64,000 nucleotides of DNA from CAVYVZ01 sp963772065 (lineage in GTDB: Bacteria > Acidobacteriota > Vicinamibacteria > Vicinamibacterales > UBA2999): contig CAVYVZ010000008.1 of NCBI GenBank assembly GCA_963772065.1, forward strand, positions 444,675 to 508,674, given 5' to 3'. Position numbers and translations under genes: made by a program. Positions 1-8,918 of this stretch are shown piece by piece. Below the pieces are notes generated by a model that worked only from the letters and a program-made list of their open reading frames with translations, was not told the origin of the DNA and ran no database searches. Each line of letters begins with the position of its first letter. Position 1 is the first letter of the stretch.

Positions 1-168
1 TTTCAGGCACGCGCATCACGATGCCATTTATACCGACAGTGTCTCTTGTTGGCTATGTTGCTTTTTCGGGCCATCTGATCTTCGTCCGCGGTCTCAGAGA
101 CCTAGCGCGCGCCTTCGGCAGCGAAAACAGCCGGCAGCGACCGTCTAGTGAAAATGGAGGGGGAAGTT

Positions 169-2472
169 ATGGCCACACGTTTCGACGGCAAAGTCTTCAC
201 GTTCACGCAGCCTGATGGCAGCACGATCCAGCTGCGCGGCTTTGGCGACCAGCACTACGCCGTCTTCGAGACGCTCGACGGCTTCACCGTGACCAAGAAT
301 CCGGTGACTGGGTACTACGAGGTGGCACGCGTCAGCGCCGACGGGTCCGCGCTGGAGCCGGCGCCGAGCGCGGCGGGCAGGCTCAACGGCCCCGCTGCCG
401 GACTGGAACGCGGGCTGCGGGTGCGGCGCGACAGCGCCGTGGCCGCGGCGCGGGCCTCTGCGCTCGCCACGGCAGGTCGTCGCTGCGACCAGCGGCGCGA
501 GGAACGGCGGCGGCGGTGGCAGGCGATGCGGGCGATGGCGGAGGCCGGCGGTCCGCTGCTGGCGCCGCCCGAGCGTGAGACGGTCGGTGATTTCGTGGGC
601 CTCTGCCTGCTGATCGATTTCAGCGACGTGCCGGCCACGATTCCACGCGATGAGGTGGAGCGCTTCTGCAATCAGGCGGGCTACACCGGGTTCGGCAACA
701 ACGGGTCGGTCTCGGAATACTTCCGAGACAATTCGATCGGTCGCTGTCGCTACACGAACATCGTCGCTCCCTACTACCGCGCGCTGCACCCGAAGACCTA
801 TTACACCGACCGTACCGATTCCGCAGCCACAGCGCGCCGTCGAGCTGATCAACGAAGCGCTCGCGCATCACCTGGCGAACGGTTTCAACTTCTCCGGTTT
901 GACCCCCGACAGTCAAGGCTTCGTCTACGCGACGAACGTCTACTACGCCGGGCCGGTGACCAACAACTGGGCCGAGGGACTGTGGCCGCATGCCCACCAT
1001 CTCGGTACGATGGTCCCGCTGGCGCCCGGCCGAGTCGGCGTTCGATTACCAGTTCACGGCGATGGGCGCGGAGCTGGAATTGGGCACGTTCTGCCACGAG
1101 AACGGCCACATGCTGTGCGACTACCCGGATCTGTACGACTACGGAAGTGAGTCGAGCGGCGTCGGCGCGTATTGCCTGATGTGCGCGGGCAACAACGCCA
1201 GCGAGAAGAACCCGATCGCGGTCAATGCGTACCTGAAGCGCCTGTCGGGCTGGGCGCGTACGGTCACGCCGCTGGAGCACGATCGCACGGTCACGCTGAA
1301 CGCCGATACGAACGATTTCGCCATCTACTCGCGCAGCGGGCGCGAGTACTTCCTGATCGAGAACCGCCGCCGGACGGGCCGGGACGCCGCGCTCCCCGAC
1401 GAAGGCCTGGCGATCTGGCATGTCGACGAAGACGGCGACAACAGCCACGAGCATATGACGGGCGCGAAGCACTACGAGCTCTCGCTGGAACAGGCGGACG
1501 GCTTGTTTCAGCTCGAGCGCCTCAGAAACCAGATGGGTGATGGCAACGACCTCTTCGCCGGCGCCGGCGCGCGGTTCGGCGATGGCACGGTGCCGAGCAG
1601 CAGATGGTGGAACGGCACGGCGTCGAACCTGACCATCGACCAGGTCACAGCGGCCGGCGCATCGATGACGTTCCGCTGCCTGCTGTCGGATACGGTGGCG
1701 CCGCCCCACACGCTGAATCCGGTCTCGATACCCAACCGCCCGATCCCGGACAACAACCCGAGCGGCATCAGCGACACGATCGCCATCAGCGATGCGCTGA
1801 CGATCTCCAGCATCAAGGTCGCGGTCGATATCACGCACACTTACCGCGGCGATCTGCGCGTCTCGCTGATCACTCCGTGGGGCGTGACGATCGAGCTGCA
1901 TCCCAAGGGCCGCGGCGGCAGTGCCGATGACCTGAAAGTGACGTTCGACGAGACCACCGTGCCGGCCTTGGCAACGCTTCGCGGGCGCAATACGCAAGGC
2001 GCATGGCAGCTCAGGGTGCAGGATCTGGCGCCGGCCGATGGGGGGCGACTGAATCGCTGGTCTCTGGCGATCTCGTCGGCCGCGCCAGCGGTCGCCCCAA
2101 TCGACCTGCAGGAATCTCCAGGCGTGCCAATCCCGGACGCTCCACATGCCGGCATCGAACGCGTGCTGGCGACGGCCAGCGCAGGGCGCGTGGGCAACGT
2201 CGAAGTGTCCGTGGACATTTCGCACACCTGGATTGGCGACCTGCTCGTGAGCCTGGTGTCGCCAGCGGGCACCGAGGTGCCTCTGCACAACCGCAGCGGC
2301 GGATCCAGCGACAACCTCGTTCGCACGTTCACGTCGGCCAATACGCCGCCAATGGCGGCGCTCGTGGGGCAGGCGAGCGGCAGGGACGTGGCGATTGAAG
2401 ATCGCCGACGTCGAGACGCAGGATGTGGGCAAACTCAATCAGTGGCGCCTCCTCGTCAAACCACCGGCGTGA
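169..2472 (+). CDS. M6-family metalloprotease with two C-terminal P-like domains (frameshifted)
   Basis: Zinc endopeptidase of the immune-inhibitor-A-like M6 family. The N-terminus has the M6-type prodomain pattern (PDGSTIQLRGFGDQHY, then ETLDGFTV). The catalytic motif is HENGHMLCDYPD near 1095-1130, giving HExxH plus a downstream Asp. Two repeats of a proprotein-convertase P-like beta domain follow (about 1740-2080 and 2110-2470), both with an ISHTWIGDL/ITHTYRGDL core. The ATG at 169 is chosen because GGAGGGGG lies 6 bases upstream. Three frame changes are needed: near 818, near 1020 and near 2390; after the last one the second P domain finishes normally (KLNQWRLLVKPPA, stop 2470-2472). No signal peptide is visible at this start. 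Family assignment is firm; whether the gene is really broken is uncertain, since all breaks are single-base shifts without stop codons. Confidence 0.8.
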
Positions 2473-2512
2473 GGAGGCTCCACGAGCAACTCGCGCGTTC
2501 GAACGCGACGCG

Positions 2513-3028
2513 TCAGCCCTCTCGTGTTCGGTCCGGCACCGAACCGGGAGGGCGCGCATACCAGCCGGCGGGAGTGACGAAGAGGAGCGTTCCGTCGCCC
2601 ACACCGCTCTCGATGCGCCAGCCCCACTTACTCGGACTGCCGTCGTACGACAGAGCTGCGTCTTCGAGCCTGAGATCGGGATACTGGCTTCGGGCGCTGC
2701 TCACCAGCGCGGCCGGTGGGCGCTCGAAAAACGCCACCTCCGGCCAACTCGCCGAGTCGGTGGGACTGCTTCCGAATGTCGCGATCTGAACGACCCGTCC
2801 ATTTCGATCGATCAAGGCGAACCCGCACACTCGTTCCTCGAGCACGAAGGGCACGACCCAGTACGCCGGCGTCCCGTCTGGCGCCGATACCATTGCGGGA
2901 CGTCCGGTTCGCCCGCGTCTTACTGCGTCGAACTGCGGATCGGTCGCGACAGGCGGTCGCCTCCGCTCCTGTTCCGCAGCGCGCCGCGCTACGTCCTCGT
3001 CAGGGGCAGTCGACCCGCGTGTAGACAT
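2513..3028 (-). CDS. Uncharacterised protein related to the N-terminal domain of the adjacent cysteine protease
   Basis: A protein of about 171 residues of unrecognised family. The ATG at 3028 overlaps the end of the upstream protease gene by 29 bases, suggesting translational coupling. Residues about 45-165 follow the same order of features as the first 150 residues of the protease protein: a short beta strand (AYWVVPFVLEERVCGF), a LIDRNGRVV strand, then an SSARSQYPDLRLEDAALSY helix/strand and an aromatic-rich end. This resemblance was judged by eye and is weak. Because of the many frameshifts in this window it could also be a third domain of the protease protein rather than a separate gene. 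Confidence 0.5.
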   Translation of the reverse strand: MSTRGSTAPDEDVARRAAEQERRRPPVATDPQFDAVRRGRTGRPAMVSAPDGTPAYWVVPFVLEERVCGFALIDRNGRVVQIATFGSSPTDSASWPEVAFFERPPAALVSSARSQYPDLRLEDAALSYDGSPSKWGWRIESGVGDGTLLFVTPAGWYARPPGSVPDRTREG

Positions 3029-4206
3029 AGTTCGTGTGCGTGATCGCGCCCCAGTCCTCCCACACGACGGCGCCACCGAGCGCGAAATCCGCATTCCACG
3101 GCCACGGATCGTAGATGTAGAGCTTTTCCTGCGTGCCTCCCAGGAGCGAGACCGTGCGTGAGTACCCCGCGCAGGCTCGAGCGTGGCCGGGCACGCCGCT
3201 CTTGAACGGACGCCGCAGGTCTATCTGATCGCGCGCCTTCTGCCATGTTGGCGATGCGTCGAACGTCGCGTCGAGATGGCTGCACGAAAGTGATTCGTAC
3301 CCGGGACTCTGATCGGCCGGACAACCGCTCCCAGCAGAATAGCCGCACGGTGGCGCGATGTCGTCCTGCGCGTAGTAATAGCGGTAGTAGCAGAGGATCA
3401 TCTGGCACGTGGCCACCGCGCAGTAGTCGTTCACCTGCTGGGCATGCAGGCTGAAACAGTGATGTCCGCGCGCGTGGGTGTACGGATAGTGACTGCAGTA
3501 CTCGAGCAGTTTGGTGACGGTGAACTTGAATCGCCAGTCAATCTTGGCGATTGCCGCCTGCAGCGAGCGGGCCGAAGAGATGGCGGCGCGGGTGCGGCGG
3601 GGCAGCTTCTGGCGTGCCGCGTCAACCTGTGTGAAGCGACGCAACCTCGCGCGGCGATCGGAGTCCGACAGTGTGTCGTAGAAGGACCATGCGTACCGAT
3701 CCTTCCCTGTCCAGCTTCTCCGGACTCTCGGGAATGCGCGCCAGATCCGCCACATCGAAAATGAGCCTGCGGCTGTCCTGGCCACGTGTCGCGCGGAACA
3801 TCACACCCAGCTTCGGATAGCTGTAGCACACGAGCGTCGGTTCTGAGATGTCGGCTCCGGGGAACTCCTTCTTCACACGTGGCTTCAACCGCCGGACGGC
3901 AGCCGCAAAATCCCAGTATCTCGGACCGATCTCGATGGCCACAACCGGCGGGCCGACGACCTTGCTGGCCGCCGTGCGCACGTAGCCGGCGGTTTCGCCG
4001 CCGCGGCCAATCGGAAAATCAAGAAACAGGAGTGTGCCGTTGATGTCGAAGATGCGGATGGGCTCTTTCCGGACGCGACCCGCCAGGAGAACGGATAGCC
4101 CGGGAACGCCGGCGGCCGCGTCGTGCAGCACGCCGAGCGCGGCATGTTCGTAGAGCACGTCTCTGGAAACGAGGTTCGGCTCCTCTGCGAATCGATCTGC
4201 TGCCAT
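3000..4206 (-). CDS. Papain/C39-like cysteine protease (one frameshift)
   Basis: About 400 residues after joining two frames near 3700. The C-terminal half shows a C39-like or papain-like fold signature: catalytic Cys in QQVNDYCAVATCQMILCYY, a candidate catalytic His in GVPGHARACAGY, and a candidate Asp in YIYDPWPWN followed by a strand and WEDWGAI. The N-terminal half (RIFDINGTLLFLDFPIG, then KVVGPPVVAIEIG) is an uncharacterised domain echoed in the downstream gene. No signal peptide or membrane segment is visible. A substrate cannot be inferred; such domains serve in peptide maturation or as secreted toxins and proteases. Catalytic residues are assigned from motif spacing only. Confidence 0.65.
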
Positions 4207-4291
4207 CGCTCATCCGCCTTTCTTCTTGTGCCGCCGTACGCGTAGAGGATACGGCAAGCGGCCGGCGCGCTTTGCACGCCGAGAAGACGGA

Positions 4292-4852
4292 CTAGCGCAA
4301 CTCTTTGTACATGATCGTCGTCGGTTCCAGGTCGGGCGTCAGAGACCCGCGCGCGAAGCGCGGTATCACGCCCGCCACGGTATAGCCGAGAGACCGATAG
4401 AGCGCTTCGGCGCTGCCGTCGGTCCAGGTGTCGAGCGTGAGCAGCGTCCGGCCTTCGGCCTGCGCGATCGCTTCGAGCTCCAGCATCAGCGCTCGGGCGA
4501 TTCCTCGACGCCGAGCAGCGGGGTGAACGAGCAGCTTTGACACGTCTGCGCGGTGCTGCTGGTTCGGTGGCCAGGCGAGCTCGAGCTGGACAGTCCCGAC
4601 GATGCGCGTACCCCGACGCGCGACGATGAGGCGCCGCGTGCGCGCGTGCACGCCGGGCAACACCTTCTCGCGCCAGAACGCACGAGCTTCGTCGAGCGAG
4701 AACGGCAAAATGAAGCTGACGCCGGCGCCATCGTGCACGACGGCGTGCAGGACCTCGCTCAGCATGTCGAGATCCTGTTCGAGGGAGTCCACGCGATCTG
4801 GCCGCCACTCTTCGATGCGAACCTCGGCCAGCGTGTTCACAGCCTCACTCAC
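4292..4852 (-). CDS. GNAT-family N-acetyltransferase
   Basis: 186-residue acyl-CoA-dependent N-acetyltransferase. Motif A is clear: VSKLLVHPAARRRGIARALM (RxxGxA acetyl-CoA pyrophosphate loop), followed by motif B (LDTWTDGSAEALYRSLGYT). The GTG at 4852 overlaps the TGA of the upstream XRE-cupin gene (GTGA), so the two are translationally coupled. Pairing of a cupin-type regulator with a GNAT enzyme suggests co-regulated modification of a small amine or antibiotic-like molecule; the substrate is unknown. Confidence 0.85.
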   Translation of the reverse strand: MSEAVNTLAEVRIEEWRPDRVDSLEQDLDMLSEVLHAVVHDGAGVSFILPFSLDEARAFWREKVLPGVHARTRRLIVARRGTRIVGTVQLELAWPPNQQHRADVSKLLVHPAARRRGIARALMLELEAIAQAEGRTLLTLDTWTDGSAEALYRSLGYTVAGVIPRFARGSLTPDLEPTTIMYKELR

Positions 4853-5439
4853 GGATGCACCATCGCGATGACATAGCGCGCCTCGCGTTTGCCGGTGCTC
4901 TGAAACCGCGCCGGGCCCACCAGCACGTATCGGAGGGAGTCGCCTACGCGCAGTTGGAAGAAGGAGCCCTCTATTTCGAGATTCAGTGAGCCTTCGAGCA
5001 TCCACAGATGATGCTCGAGCCCCGCGACAGGCGACGCGTCGAACGACACGGACGCTCCCGCGGGCATACGCACTTCGACGAGCTCGCCGCGGAGGCCGGG
5101 CCCTGGCGGGGAGACCACTCGGCGGCGATACCCGCTGCCCGGATCGCTCCACTCAGGCTGCGCGGCTGCGGGCACGAGGTTCGGGGGCCGGGTCTCGGCT
5201 TCGGCCATGAAGCGCGAGAGCGTCCAGCCGTAGATCGTGCAGAGTTTGCCGAGCATCGCCGCGGTTGGACTCAGCTCGGATCGTTCGAGCCTCGACAGCG
5301 TCGCGCGGCTGATGCCGGTGCGCTCGGACAGCGCTTCGAGCGACCATCCACGTTCGGCGCGCAACCGGGCAAGCCGCCGTGCGATCCGACGCTCGATTTC
5401 GTGGTCTGCGGCGGCGCGAGGCGGCGAGGCTGGTGTCAT
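4849..5439 (-). CDS. XRE-family transcriptional regulator with C-terminal cupin domain
   Basis: 196 residues. Residues about 18-75 form a helix-turn-helix of Cro/C1 type (GWSLEALSERTGISRATLSRLE). Residues about 110-190 form a cupin ligand-binding domain (GLEHHLWMLEGSLNLEIEG, then LRVGDSLRYV). The ATG at 5439 is preferred to the TTG six bases upstream. Two ATCTC-N6-GAGAT sites lie over and just upstream of the start, which suggests negative autoregulation of this gene and the downstream acetyltransferase. The family typically senses small metabolites through the cupin. Confidence 0.88.
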   Translation of the reverse strand: MTPASPPRAAADHEIERRIARRLARLRAERGWSLEALSERTGISRATLSRLERSELSPTAAMLGKLCTIYGWTLSRFMAEAETRPPNLVPAAAQPEWSDPGSGYRRRVVSPPGPGLRGELVEVRMPAGASVSFDASPVAGLEHHLWMLEGSLNLEIEGSFFQLRVGDSLRYVLVGPARFQSTGKREARYVIAMVHP

Positions 5440-5472
5440 CTCCAATTGGAGATGCTATCTCGTATTAGAGAT
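5437..5472. promoter_or_regulatory. Paired operator sites ATCTC-N6-GAGAT for the XRE-cupin regulator
   Basis: Site 1, 5437-5454, is a perfect 18-base palindrome, CATCTCCAATTGGAGATG, overlapping the start codon of the XRE-cupin gene. Site 2, 5457-5472, is ATCTCGTATTAGAGAT with the same 5-base arms and 6-base spacer. Their centres are 19 bases apart, close to two helical turns, so two dimers could bind the same face. Binding by the adjacent regulator is inferred from position and symmetry. Confidence 0.65.
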
Positions 5473-5547
5473 GACGGCAACAGGCTGCCGCCAAGCCCAA
5501 CGAATACGCACTCCTTCGAAATCACTGAAATCCCTGTGTGTACTGGC

Positions 5548-5576
5548 TTGACCACCCTGGTCATATACGATATATC
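5548..5576 (+). promoter_or_regulatory. Putative sigma-70-like promoter with overlapping palindrome
   Basis: TTGACC at 5548-5553, a 17-base spacer, and TATATC at 5571-5576 resemble -35 and -10 boxes about 120 bases upstream of the TonB-like receptor. A perfect 15-base inverted repeat, TGACCA-CCC-TGGTCA (5549-5563), overlaps the -35 box and could be a repressor operator. The rest of the 5473-5694 leader shows nothing else recognisable. Confidence 0.4.
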
Positions 5577-5694
5577 CCCACCTCGTCGGGCGGCGTTCTC
5601 ACCGCCCGCTCTTCCCCATGCCGTGTGAAACGTCCGGGTTCAAATCGCCCCGACGAGCCCCACCTCATGCTCCCCAATCGCAGAAGGAGTATCG

Positions 5695-8600
5695 ATGATG
5701 TCGCGCTGCCTGCCATCGCTTGCCACCCGGTGCCTGCTCTTCCTGATGGTCAGCCTCGTGCTGCCGTCAGACCTCTCCGCCCAATCGACCGCGGAGGTCC
5801 GCGGCGTTGTCCAGGACGAGACCGGCGGAATCATCCCGGGCGCGACGGTCACGGCCATCAATGAGCTGACCGGCCTCGAGCGGTCGACGTCATCCGATGA
5901 CGGAGGACGCTTCATCTTTCCGAGGCTGCCGGTCGGCAGCTATCGCGTCGAAGCGACGCTGCAGGGCTTTCGCAAGTTCGCGACTGCGACGTTTCGACTG
6001 AACGTCGAGGACGTTCAGCAGGTCAACGTCGTCATGGCCGTGGGCCAGCTGTCCGATGCGGTGACGGTATCCGGTTCGGCGCTCGCCGTCGAAACGGTCG
6101 GCGGCGCGATCAGCGAAGTCGTCGACGAACGACGGATCCGCGAGCTGCCACTGAACGGCAGAGACCCGCTGCAGTTGCAGTTGCTTCTGCCGGGCGTCGT
6201 CCCGGGGCAAGGGTCGACAACCATGCAGCAGCAGGGGGGCATCTCGGTTCACGGACTTCGTGGCATCTCCAACAACTACATGCTCGATGGCGGAGACAAC
6301 AACGACGCACTCGGCGGTGTGGCGGCGATCGTCCCCAATCCCGACGCGCTGGAGGAGTTCACCGTTCTGACGAGCAACTTCAGCGCCGAGTACGGACGGA
6401 ACATGGGAGCCGTCATCAACGCGGTCACCAAGTCCGGCACCAACCAGTTCCGAGGAAGCGTCTATGAGTTCCTCCGGAACGACGCGCTCGACGCCAAGCA
6501 GTTCTTCGCGCTCGAGAAAGGCAAGCTGCGGCGCAACCAGTATGGCGGGTCCCTCGGAGGGCCGATCACCCGCGATCGCACCTTCTTCTTCTTCTCGTAC
6601 GAGGGCCTTCGGGAGCGGCGGGGCGTCAGCACGTCGAACACGATCGTGCCGACGGCGGCCGAGCGAGCCGGCGACTTTTCTTTATCGAGCATCAAGCCCA
6701 GAGACCCGCTGACCGGGCTGCCATTTCTGAACAACCAGATCCCCGCGGCGCGGTTCGATCGGGCGGCGGTCAACTTCCTTGAGAAGCTCGTTCCCCTGCC
6801 CAACCAGCCGTCGGGCCAGCACATCTACAATCGCCCGGCTGAAAAAGACGGCGAGCAGTTCATGGGCCGCGTCGACAATCAGCTCACCTCCAAGCAACGC
6901 CTGTTCGGCCGGTTCTTCTACGACACAAACGCGTCGATGCTCGGGGCATTCAATGCCGAGGGCGTTGGAAGCCTGCCGATCCTGAAGCAGGAAGTGAACT
7001 TCGCGACGTGGAACCTCGCCGCGAACCACACCTACATCATGAGTCCGAGGCTCGTGAATTCCCTGCAGTTCGCCTACGCCGAGACCGACCTCGATCGCGG
7101 GCCGCTGCCGACGGGCGACAACATCTCCTACCAGAGCCTCGGCGTGAACGTGAACAACGCCACGGCGGATCCGGGCGTCCAGCTCGTTCCGATGTTTCGA
7201 GGAAGCGTGTCCGGGTACTGGAACATGAACCAGGACGCGTACGAGCCGGACGATCGACCGATCGTTCAACTCAAGAACGACACGACCTACAGCCGCGGCG
7301 GCCACGTCGTGAAGTTCGGCGGGGAGTATCGCTGGATGGCGAACAATCGGACGGCCGCCAACTGCAACGACCCCTGCTTCGACTTCAACGGCCAGTACCT
7401 GGGAAACGCGTTCGCCGACTTCCTCCTGGGACGGGCGAGCCAGGTGCAACAGTTCTCGGTGCGGCAGAACAAGGGACGAGCTCAGACGTTCTCGCTCTAC
7501 ATGCAGGATGACTGGCAGGTTCGCGCGCCTGTCACGCTCTCGCTCGGAGTGCGTTGGGAGCCGTTCTTCGCCTTCTATGAGGCAGACCAGCCGCAGCCGG
7601 TCTTCCGTCCCGGCCAGCAGTCGACGATATTCCCCACGGCACCGCTCGGCCTGCTCTACGCGGGTGATCCAGGTGTTCCGCGGGGCGGACATCCAACGAA
7701 GTGGAACCATTTCGCTCCGCGCATGGCGGTGGCTTGGAGCCTCAACCCGAAGACCAGCGTTCGAACCGCGTACGGGATCTTCTACGACACGGCCCGCTTC
7801 TTCACGTTCCCGAAGACCCTGGTCTTTACGCCTCCCTACTCGCTGAGCCGGACCACGCCGGGCGTCCAGTTCAGCGATCCATACGGGGGCATGGTGAACC
7901 CGTATCCGTATAAAGCGCCGCAGACGCCACAGGAGATTGCCAGCTACCAGTTCTCGCGGCCGGTGCGCGTCACCTCGGTTCCCGAGGATTCATCGCACGG
8001 ATACAGCCAGCAGTGGAACGTCAGCATCGAGCGCGAGCTCATGGGTGATGTCGTCGTGAAAGCGGCCTACGTGGGCACCAAGGGACACGACCTGCCCACC
8101 ACGCGGCAGATCAATCCGGCGGTGTTCGGGCCGGGCGCGACGTTGGCCAATCGTCAGCAGCGACGCATCTACCCGGAGTACGAAAGCATCTCGAGCTTCG
8201 ATCCGATCGGCGAATCCTCGTATCACGGTCTCGAGTTGACCGCCAACAAGCGATTCGCCGGCGGATACTCGATCCTGGCCAACTACGGGTTCAGCAAGGC
8301 GTACGACAACTCGAGCAATGACGATCTCGCGACGCAGGATCCGCTGAATCCCCGCGACAGCTGGGGCCTGGCGGATTCGGACCGGCGGCATCGGCTGGTC
8401 ACGTCGTTCGTGTGGCAATTGCCATCGCCGGAATCCCGAGCGGCCAAGATGGTGCTCGGAGGCTGGCAGTTCAATGGCATCGTGACGCTGATGAGCGGCA
8501 CACCCTTCACGATCACCAGCGGCCGCGACACGATGCTGTCGTTCATCAACTCACGGGCCAACCTCGTCGGCGATCCCGATCTCCCGACGGATCGATCGCG

Positions 8601-8904
8601 TGCCGAGCTGATTCAGCGCTACTTCAATCCGCAGGCGTTCGCGATACCGGCCAACGGCAGCCTGGGCAGCTCGGCGCGAAACCTGCTGATCGGTCCGGGG
8701 TCCAAGAACGTCGACCTGTCATTGTTCCGCACGTTGGAACCGCGGGCGGGTCTGCAGATGCAGTTCCGGGTCGAGGCGTTCAACGCCTTCAACTTCGTCA
8801 ACCTGGGGAATCCCAGGAACAACGCGAGCGCGGCGGACCTGGGTCGCATCACGACGGCCGGCGATGCGCGCGTGATGCAGTTCGGACTGAGAATGATGTT
8901 CTGA
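5695..8904 (+). CDS. TonB-dependent receptor-like outer-membrane protein (Oar-like) with carboxypeptidase-regulatory-like domain
   Basis: 1069 residues, uninterrupted. A signal peptide (residues 1-29, LFLMVSLVLPSDLSA core) is followed by a carboxypeptidase-regulatory-like beta sandwich (VRGVVQDETGGIIPGATVTA, about 30-115), a plug domain (about 130-250, with MLDGGDNNDALGG and SAEYGRNMGAVINAVTKSG), and a long beta barrel ending in aromatic Phe (FGLRMMF). This architecture is characteristic of acidobacterial Oar/TonB-like receptors, thought to take up large sugars or peptides or to act in surface adhesion. AGAAGGAG sits about 6 bases before the ATG at 5695. It converges with the VWA gene downstream (14 bases between stops). 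No SusD partner is present. Confidence 0.92.
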   Translation: MMSRCLPSLATRCLLFLMVSLVLPSDLSAQSTAEVRGVVQDETGGIIPGATVTAINELTGLERSTSSDDGGRFIFPRLPVGSYRVEATLQGFRKFATATFRLNVEDVQQVNVVMAVGQLSDAVTVSGSALAVETVGGAISEVVDERRIRELPLNGRDPLQLQLLLPGVVPGQGSTTMQQQGGISVHGLRGISNNYMLDGGDNNDALGGVAAIVPNPDALEEFTVLTSNFSAEYGRNMGAVINAVTKSGTNQFRGSVYEFLRNDALDAKQFFALEKGKLRRNQYGGSLGGPITRDRTFFFFSYEGLRERRGVSTSNTIVPTAAERAGDFSLSSIKPRDPLTGLPFLNNQIPAARFDRAAVNFLEKLVPLPNQPSGQHIYNRPAEKDGEQFMGRVDNQLTSKQRLFGRFFYDTNASMLGAFNAEGVGSLPILKQEVNFATWNLAANHTYIMSPRLVNSLQFAYAETDLDRGPLPTGDNISYQSLGVNVNNATADPGVQLVPMFRGSVSGYWNMNQDAYEPDDRPIVQLKNDTTYSRGGHVVKFGGEYRWMANNRTAANCNDPCFDFNGQYLGNAFADFLLGRASQVQQFSVRQNKGRAQTFSLYMQDDWQVRAPVTLSLGVRWEPFFAFYEADQPQPVFRPGQQSTIFPTAPLGLLYAGDPGVPRGGHPTKWNHFAPRMAVAWSLNPKTSVRTAYGIFYDTARFFTFPKTLVFTPPYSLSRTTPGVQFSDPYGGMVNPYPYKAPQTPQEIASYQFSRPVRVTSVPEDSSHGYSQQWNVSIERELMGDVVVKAAYVGTKGHDLPTTRQINPAVFGPGATLANRQQRRIYPEYESISSFDPIGESSYHGLELTANKRFAGGYSILANYGFSKAYDNSSNDDLATQDPLNPRDSWGLADSDRRHRLVTSFVWQLPSPESRAAKMVLGGWQFNGIVTLMSGTPFTITSGRDTMLSFINSRANLVGDPDLPTDRSRAELIQRYFNPQAFAIPANGSLGSSARNLLIGPGSKNVDLSLFRTLEPRAGLQMQFRVEAFNAFNFVNLGNPRNNASAADLGRITTAGDARVMQFGLRMMF

Positions 8905-8918
8905 GCACCGGGCACGAC

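Noticed and set aside
1..168. Short frame at 21-215
   Set aside because: Overlaps the M6 start, no ribosome-binding site and no protein-like pattern; the region before 169 holds only the leader with GGAGGGGG.
885..2438. 517-codon open frame antisense to the M6 protease
   Set aside because: Arg/His/Ala-rich shadow; the sense frames encode HENGH and P-like domains.
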